From: a virus
Direction: 5' to 3' (one strand)
Length of the DNA stretch: 64,000 nucleotides
Virus record (IMG/VR): IMGVR_UViG_3300042894_002524
Coordinates: 1 to 64,000 of that record
Shown: positions 61,109-64,000 of the stretch, piece after piece
Position numbering within the stretch: the stretch's first letter is position 1
Layout of the letters: each line of letters opens with the position of its first letter
Translations under genes and position numbers: made by a program
Notes under the pieces: generated by a model
What the model was told of the DNA's origin: nothing
The model's database searches: none
What the model saw: only the letters and a program-made list of their open reading frames with translations

Positions 61109-61494
61109 GATGGTTCAACCACATTTCTGATAACGGCTAGAATATGAGACTTACGACCATTGAACCCAAATTTTGGCTGGATTGATATAATCTCAAAAGG
61201 ACCAGCCTCTAGAACATCACCATATTTGTCTTTTATGTTTTGGACTCTGTTTGTATAATCAATATAGTCAGAATACTCACCCGGAATAAAGAGCTGATGA
61301 ATAGAAATATAATCTTGGTAGGGGGCGATTCTTTTACCACCATTACTGGTGTCCGAACTGCTGGATTGAATATAGATCGGTGCCGTTTTAATCAGGTTAT
61401 ATTGGAATGTCTTCTGTCCAGCAGGACTGACAGTTGTTACCTTCTGATAAATGTCAGCGGTTTGGTTAAACCGTAAATAAGTTCCGAATGCCAT
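61105..61494 (-). CDS. Head-tail stopper (head closure) protein
   Basis: 129 residues. Beta-rich, FGTYLRFNQTADIYQKVTT start and EAGPFEIISIQPKFGFNGRKSHILAVIRN end, as in SPP1 gp16-type closure proteins that seal the portal after packaging. Lies between the adaptor and minor connector in the standard order. Confidence 0.7.
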   Translation of the reverse strand: MAFGTYLRFNQTADIYQKVTTVSPAGQKTFQYNLIKTAPIYIQSSSSDTSNGGKRIAPYQDYISIHQLFIPGEYSDYIDYTNRVQNIKDKYGDVLEAGPFEIISIQPKFGFNGRKSHILAVIRNVVEPS

Positions 61495-62420
61495 TAGACC
61501 ACATAATCCATCACAAACAGTGTGTAATCCATCAAGTAGACATCAGCTTCAATATTCCCGGTTGATTCATAGAACGACTGTTTCATCTGCATCTTAACAA
61601 CATCCATATCAACGCTATGAATTCCATGCCTTCTGTATTCAGAATCGTCATTCATCAAGTCAGCAATCAGGAGATCAGCTGCAAACTTCACATTGTTAGG
61701 TACATAGCCCCAACCGAAGTCTCCTTCAATCTTGTACTCTCTTTTTGCTTTCCATGAGTTGGGAACAATCAGGGTATCGTTCTTATCAATCGTATCTGAT
61801 TTGAAACGAATGTAATAAGAAGCTTCAAAGTTTAAAGGCTGCTTAACTCTCTCAACATTATTAACTGTTGGCAAGGTTGCATCAAACAGAACCTCTTCGT
61901 ATGTACGACCCGGATCTTGGGTAACTTTGGTTAAATTATAAACAGGGTATGGGAGATGAAGGTTTGCGTGATTGTTTCCATCAATTGTAATGGACTTGTC
62001 TGGGTAGTAATCAAATGACTGACCGCAGTAGGTGTCAATGATTGCCCTGACCCGCTTTTCGTATCGGTCAAAGAGTGACCCTTTAGACTCTTGCAATTCC
62101 GGATAGGAAATGAAGAAATCAGCAGCAGTAGTGTAGGGGGTATAGACATTAATGTACTGAGCCTGTGTATATGAAACCCCAGAAACCGTATAGGTGAATT
62201 CTGTACGGTGCCTGCCTGCTGCATTTAAAATATAGATACCAGACGCTTGCTGTCCCAATGTTATTGTATAAACGCCTGCAGAGGCTCTAGAGGCACTCAC
62301 AGGACCGTGTACAAGGTCTCCCAGCTCATGATAAACAGAGACACTGACCAGATTTGAAGTGGGGTCAGCGGGGAGAGTGAGGGTTAGGGTCTTGGATGTG
62401 TTTACTTTTACATCTTCCAT
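61494..62420 (-). CDS. Head-tail adaptor with N-terminal Ig-like domain
   Basis: 308 residues. The first 95 residues (VKVNTSKTLTLTLPADP...) resemble an immunoglobulin-like beta domain seen on some virion proteins. The rest (AADFFISYPELQES, RVRAIIDTYCGQSFDYYPDKS, VKFAADLLIADLMND) is the helical core of gp6/gp15-type adaptors. This larger-than-usual adaptor may decorate the neck. TATACT lies 9 nt before the ATG. Confidence 0.75.
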   Translation of the reverse strand: MEDVKVNTSKTLTLTLPADPTSNLVSVSVYHELGDLVHGPVSASRASAGVYTITLGQQASGIYILNAAGRHRTEFTYTVSGVSYTQAQYINVYTPYTTAADFFISYPELQESKGSLFDRYEKRVRAIIDTYCGQSFDYYPDKSITIDGNNHANLHLPYPVYNLTKVTQDPGRTYEEVLFDATLPTVNNVERVKQPLNFEASYYIRFKSDTIDKNDTLIVPNSWKAKREYKIEGDFGWGYVPNNVKFAADLLIADLMNDDSEYRRHGIHSVDMDVVKMQMKQSFYESTGNIEADVYLMDYTLFVMDYVV

Positions 62421-62429
62421 TATGCTTTA

Positions 62430-62435
62430 AGTATA
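62430..62435 (-). promoter_or_regulatory. Possible -10 box before adaptor gene
   Basis: Minus strand TATACT, 9 nt before the ATG at 62420, with TTACTG 17 nt further upstream as a weak -35. A short 36-nt gap separates it from the membrane-protein gene. Might start the neck and tail transcript. Confidence 0.45.
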
Positions 62436-62461
62436 CAGCATATGGTTTTAATCAGTAAATC

Positions 62462-62752
62462 CTAAAACCACCAAAAATGCTTTAGAATAGACAAGCTGGC
62501 TAGGATTACCCATAGCACATTGAAAAGGATAATTGTTGGCAAGGTCTTGCGGGTTGATGTCCAGATAAGACTTATGCTTGAGATGATGGCAAAGATATAT
62601 AACCACCACCATTGTTTATCAAGAAGAAGACCCGGAAAGATGATTGCAATCTTTGTTGCAAAACCCCAAGCTTCCACTGAGTTAACCCTTGTCCAATAAG
62701 AACGACTACTCATCGTCTTGATTGCGTCAATTATCTTCTTAAAGAATACCAT
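62462..62752 (-). CDS. Small membrane protein with three helices, 96 aa
   Basis: Hydrophobic segments at about 30-45, 48-66 and 72-90, with a basic, Ser-rich N-terminus (KKIIDAIKTMSSRSYWTR). Could be a holin by size and topology, but the wall hydrolase is 61 kb away on this map, so this is only a possibility. Overlaps the gene upstream by 22 nt. Confidence 0.6.
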   Translation of the reverse strand: MVFFKKIIDAIKTMSSRSYWTRVNSVEAWGFATKIAIIFPGLLLDKQWWWLYIFAIISSISLIWTSTRKTLPTIILFNVLWVILASLSILKHFWWF

Positions 62753-63540
62753 TTTTTTCTTTCAATATCTTGATCATACTTCATTCTAATTCTTCTATAG
62801 AGCTGGCTATTATCCTGTTGCGAAAGACTACCCTTACCAATCTCTTTCCCCATTCCATTTCCAATGTGAAATCTAGACATGCTTTCATTCCCAAAAACAA
62901 GTTTTTTAATATTCTCATTTCTTTTGATGGGAACCATATGCTGCATGGGTGTACCGGCAGGAATTGTGAACTCTTTGTCAGTTAGAACGGATATTACAAT
63001 ATGTAATTGATTGTAATAATCTGTATGAACAATACCGGGCATAACCGTGTAATTCGGGTTTGGCTCATGGAGAATAGGCAAAGCCATCAAGGAAATACCT
63101 TTTGGTGTAAAATACCTCCAAGGAGTCACGAGTTTTGGATAATTAAAATTTTTTAATTTTCGATTTTCGCCAAAAGGACAACCTTTTGCCATTTCAGTGC
63201 TAAAGCCATCTACATGAAAAGCGTAGTCATCACCATAGTTTCCTAGTTTATATTCAAATCTTACACCAGAAGCGTCTGGTCTAACCGTTACATCTGTCCA
63301 CATAGGTATAATAAAACCATACTGGAGATAGTCATAAGTTCCGTTGCACCTTCTTAGAGACATATCTTTAACAGGGAGATCCTTCCACCAAGATGGCAGA
63401 TTCCCTTGAGCAGCATAGGGGGCGATATCCAGCAAGCGATTGTCATTGGGGACAATTACAACCTCATTCTTTTTTGGTCTGGGGGTATCCCCCCTGAACA
63501 TTGCAATTTTATAATTGTATTTCTTTGAGCGATTGCGCAT
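62731..63540 (-). CDS. DUF6065-like phage protein, 269 aa
   Basis: Start at 63540 is preceded by AAAGGTGG. LPSWWKDLPVK, CNGTYDYLQYGFIIPMWTDVTVR and FTIPAGTPMQHMVPIKR resemble a group of proteins in cyanophages and other aquatic phages often found next to halogenase-like genes (DUF6065-like as I recall). Function unknown; a substrate or enzyme partner of the halogenase is inferred from the neighbourhood. Confidence 0.6.
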   Translation of the reverse strand: MRNRSKKYNYKIAMFRGDTPRPKKNEVVIVPNDNRLLDIAPYAAQGNLPSWWKDLPVKDMSLRRCNGTYDYLQYGFIIPMWTDVTVRPDASGVRFEYKLGNYGDDYAFHVDGFSTEMAKGCPFGENRKLKNFNYPKLVTPWRYFTPKGISLMALPILHEPNPNYTVMPGIVHTDYYNQLHIVISVLTDKEFTIPAGTPMQHMVPIKRNENIKKLVFGNESMSRFHIGNGMGKEIGKGSLSQQDNSQLYRRIRMKYDQDIERKKWYSLRR

Positions 63541-64000
63541 GGTCCACCTTTGCATGGTCTGATTGTTTCATTTTAGCAGAATACATTGCTGTCTTTACAG
63601 AATCTCGAATATTAAAACGATAAATAGACAATGAAGAAGCTTCTTGCGAAAGAACCTTTTGCCCTTGAGCTACATGATAAAAATGAGGGACATGGAACAT
63701 CTCATAATTACTTGTTGGTATGTCATTATAGAATGGAGGTCTTTCACTCCATAAATCTAATAAGTTCTGTAAATACTCCGGCACTGGGGTGTTCGCTTGG
63801 TTTACCCACATTTCACTATCTCTTCTATCAGATATGTAATGAAGATAGATCATTGATAAAATATTCTGCATCATGATGTTCATCTTCTTGTTGTATTCAT
63901 TCTGAACAGCTGTATGACCAATCTTGTATGAAGACAGATTCTCCACCAAACACCTCATTTGCTGAATTGTCCCGCCAATAGAAGACGCTTCGATTGGTTC
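63509..64000 (-). CDS. Flavin-dependent tryptophan-halogenase-like protein, C-terminal part
   Basis: Open to the window edge, so the N-terminus with the FAD-binding motif is not visible; 163 residues seen. EPIEASSIGGTIQQ is the conserved EPLEATSI-like segment. AEYN-like QNEYNKKM, ILSMIYLHYISDRRDSEMWV and VPEYLQNLLDLWSERPPFYND match the C-terminal half of the PF04820 family. Such enzymes attach halogen to tryptophan or other aromatics. A viral member (VirX1, from a cyanophage) is known. Overlaps the next gene start by 32 nt. Confidence 0.8.
   Translation of the reverse strand, partial: EPIEASSIGGTIQQMRCLVENLSSYKIGHTAVQNEYNKKMNIMMQNILSMIYLHYISDRRDSEMWVNQANTPVPEYLQNLLDLWSERPPFYNDIPTSNYEMFHVPHFYHVAQGQKVLSQEASSLSIYRFNIRDSVKTAMYSAKMKQSDHAKVDHAQSLKEIQL

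Noticed and set aside
62462-62752. Membrane protein as the phage holin
   Set aside because: Size and helices would fit, but it is not next to a lysin and no dual-start motif is seen, so it is listed only as a membrane protein.

Overview
The window is one contiguous stretch of a tailed-phage genome. Every supported gene lies on the minus strand, so the genome reads from 64000 down to 1. The long tape-measure gene, tail assembly chaperone and major tail protein indicate a long-tailed (siphovirus-type) phage. The host is probably an actinobacterium: there are two WhiB-like iron-sulfur regulators and a secreted resuscitation-promoting-factor (Rpf) type muralytic enzyme, both typical of Actinobacteria and their phages. 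The sequence is clearly AT-rich, which would fit a low-GC actinobacterium such as a small freshwater lineage. That host call is inference. No integrase, repressor, portal, capsid or protease gene is seen; the head genes must lie beyond position 64000.

Layout in transcription order. 64000-62460: the C-terminal end of a flavin-dependent tryptophan-halogenase-like gene, a companion protein of unknown function and a small membrane protein. 62420-58737: head-tail adaptor, stopper, a minor connector, a probable tail terminator, major tail protein and a tail assembly chaperone pair that appears to be made by a -1 frameshift. 58736-38640: a giant 3967-residue tape measure protein, two paralogous distal-tail-like proteins, a 1411-residue tail protein and two fibre proteins. 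38636-32207: HNH nuclease, metallophosphoesterase, MerR-like regulator, WhiB-like protein, possible helicase loader, DnaB-like helicase, primase, possible ssDNA-binding protein and a HAD nucleotidase. 32206-20626: DNA polymerase III alpha, two methyltransferase-like proteins, a glycosyltransferase, RecA-like recombinase, a 2OG-Fe(II) oxygenase, Cas4-like nuclease, RuvC-like resolvase and a Cys-cluster protein. 20619-15526: two more glycosyltransferases around both terminase subunits. 15171-1183: about 37 small, mostly unrecognised genes, many with Cys pairs, plus a second WhiB-like protein, an HNH nuclease and a protein that seems to join a GHKL-ATPase-like region to an HEXXH metalloprotease motif. 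971-1: the Rpf-like enzyme, a tRNA-Arg(UCU) and a strong terminator.

The genes give the phage most of its own replication and recombination machinery (polymerase, helicase, primase, RecA, resolvase, nucleases) but no sliding clamp in view. It also carries a set of surface- or small-molecule-modifying enzymes: three glycosyltransferases, two methyltransferase-like proteins, an oxygenase and a halogenase. Translation is tightly coupled, with many TAATG and ATGA overlaps.

Most worth checking: the AT-hook-like motifs and peptidoglycan-binding-like domain inside the giant tape measure, the GHKL/HEXXH protein, the Rpf enzyme with its unusual leader, the halogenase locus, a repeated 46-nt intergenic element with a covarying hairpin, T-tract repeats between the terminase genes, and -10 boxes 7 nt from start codons that suggest leaderless transcripts.
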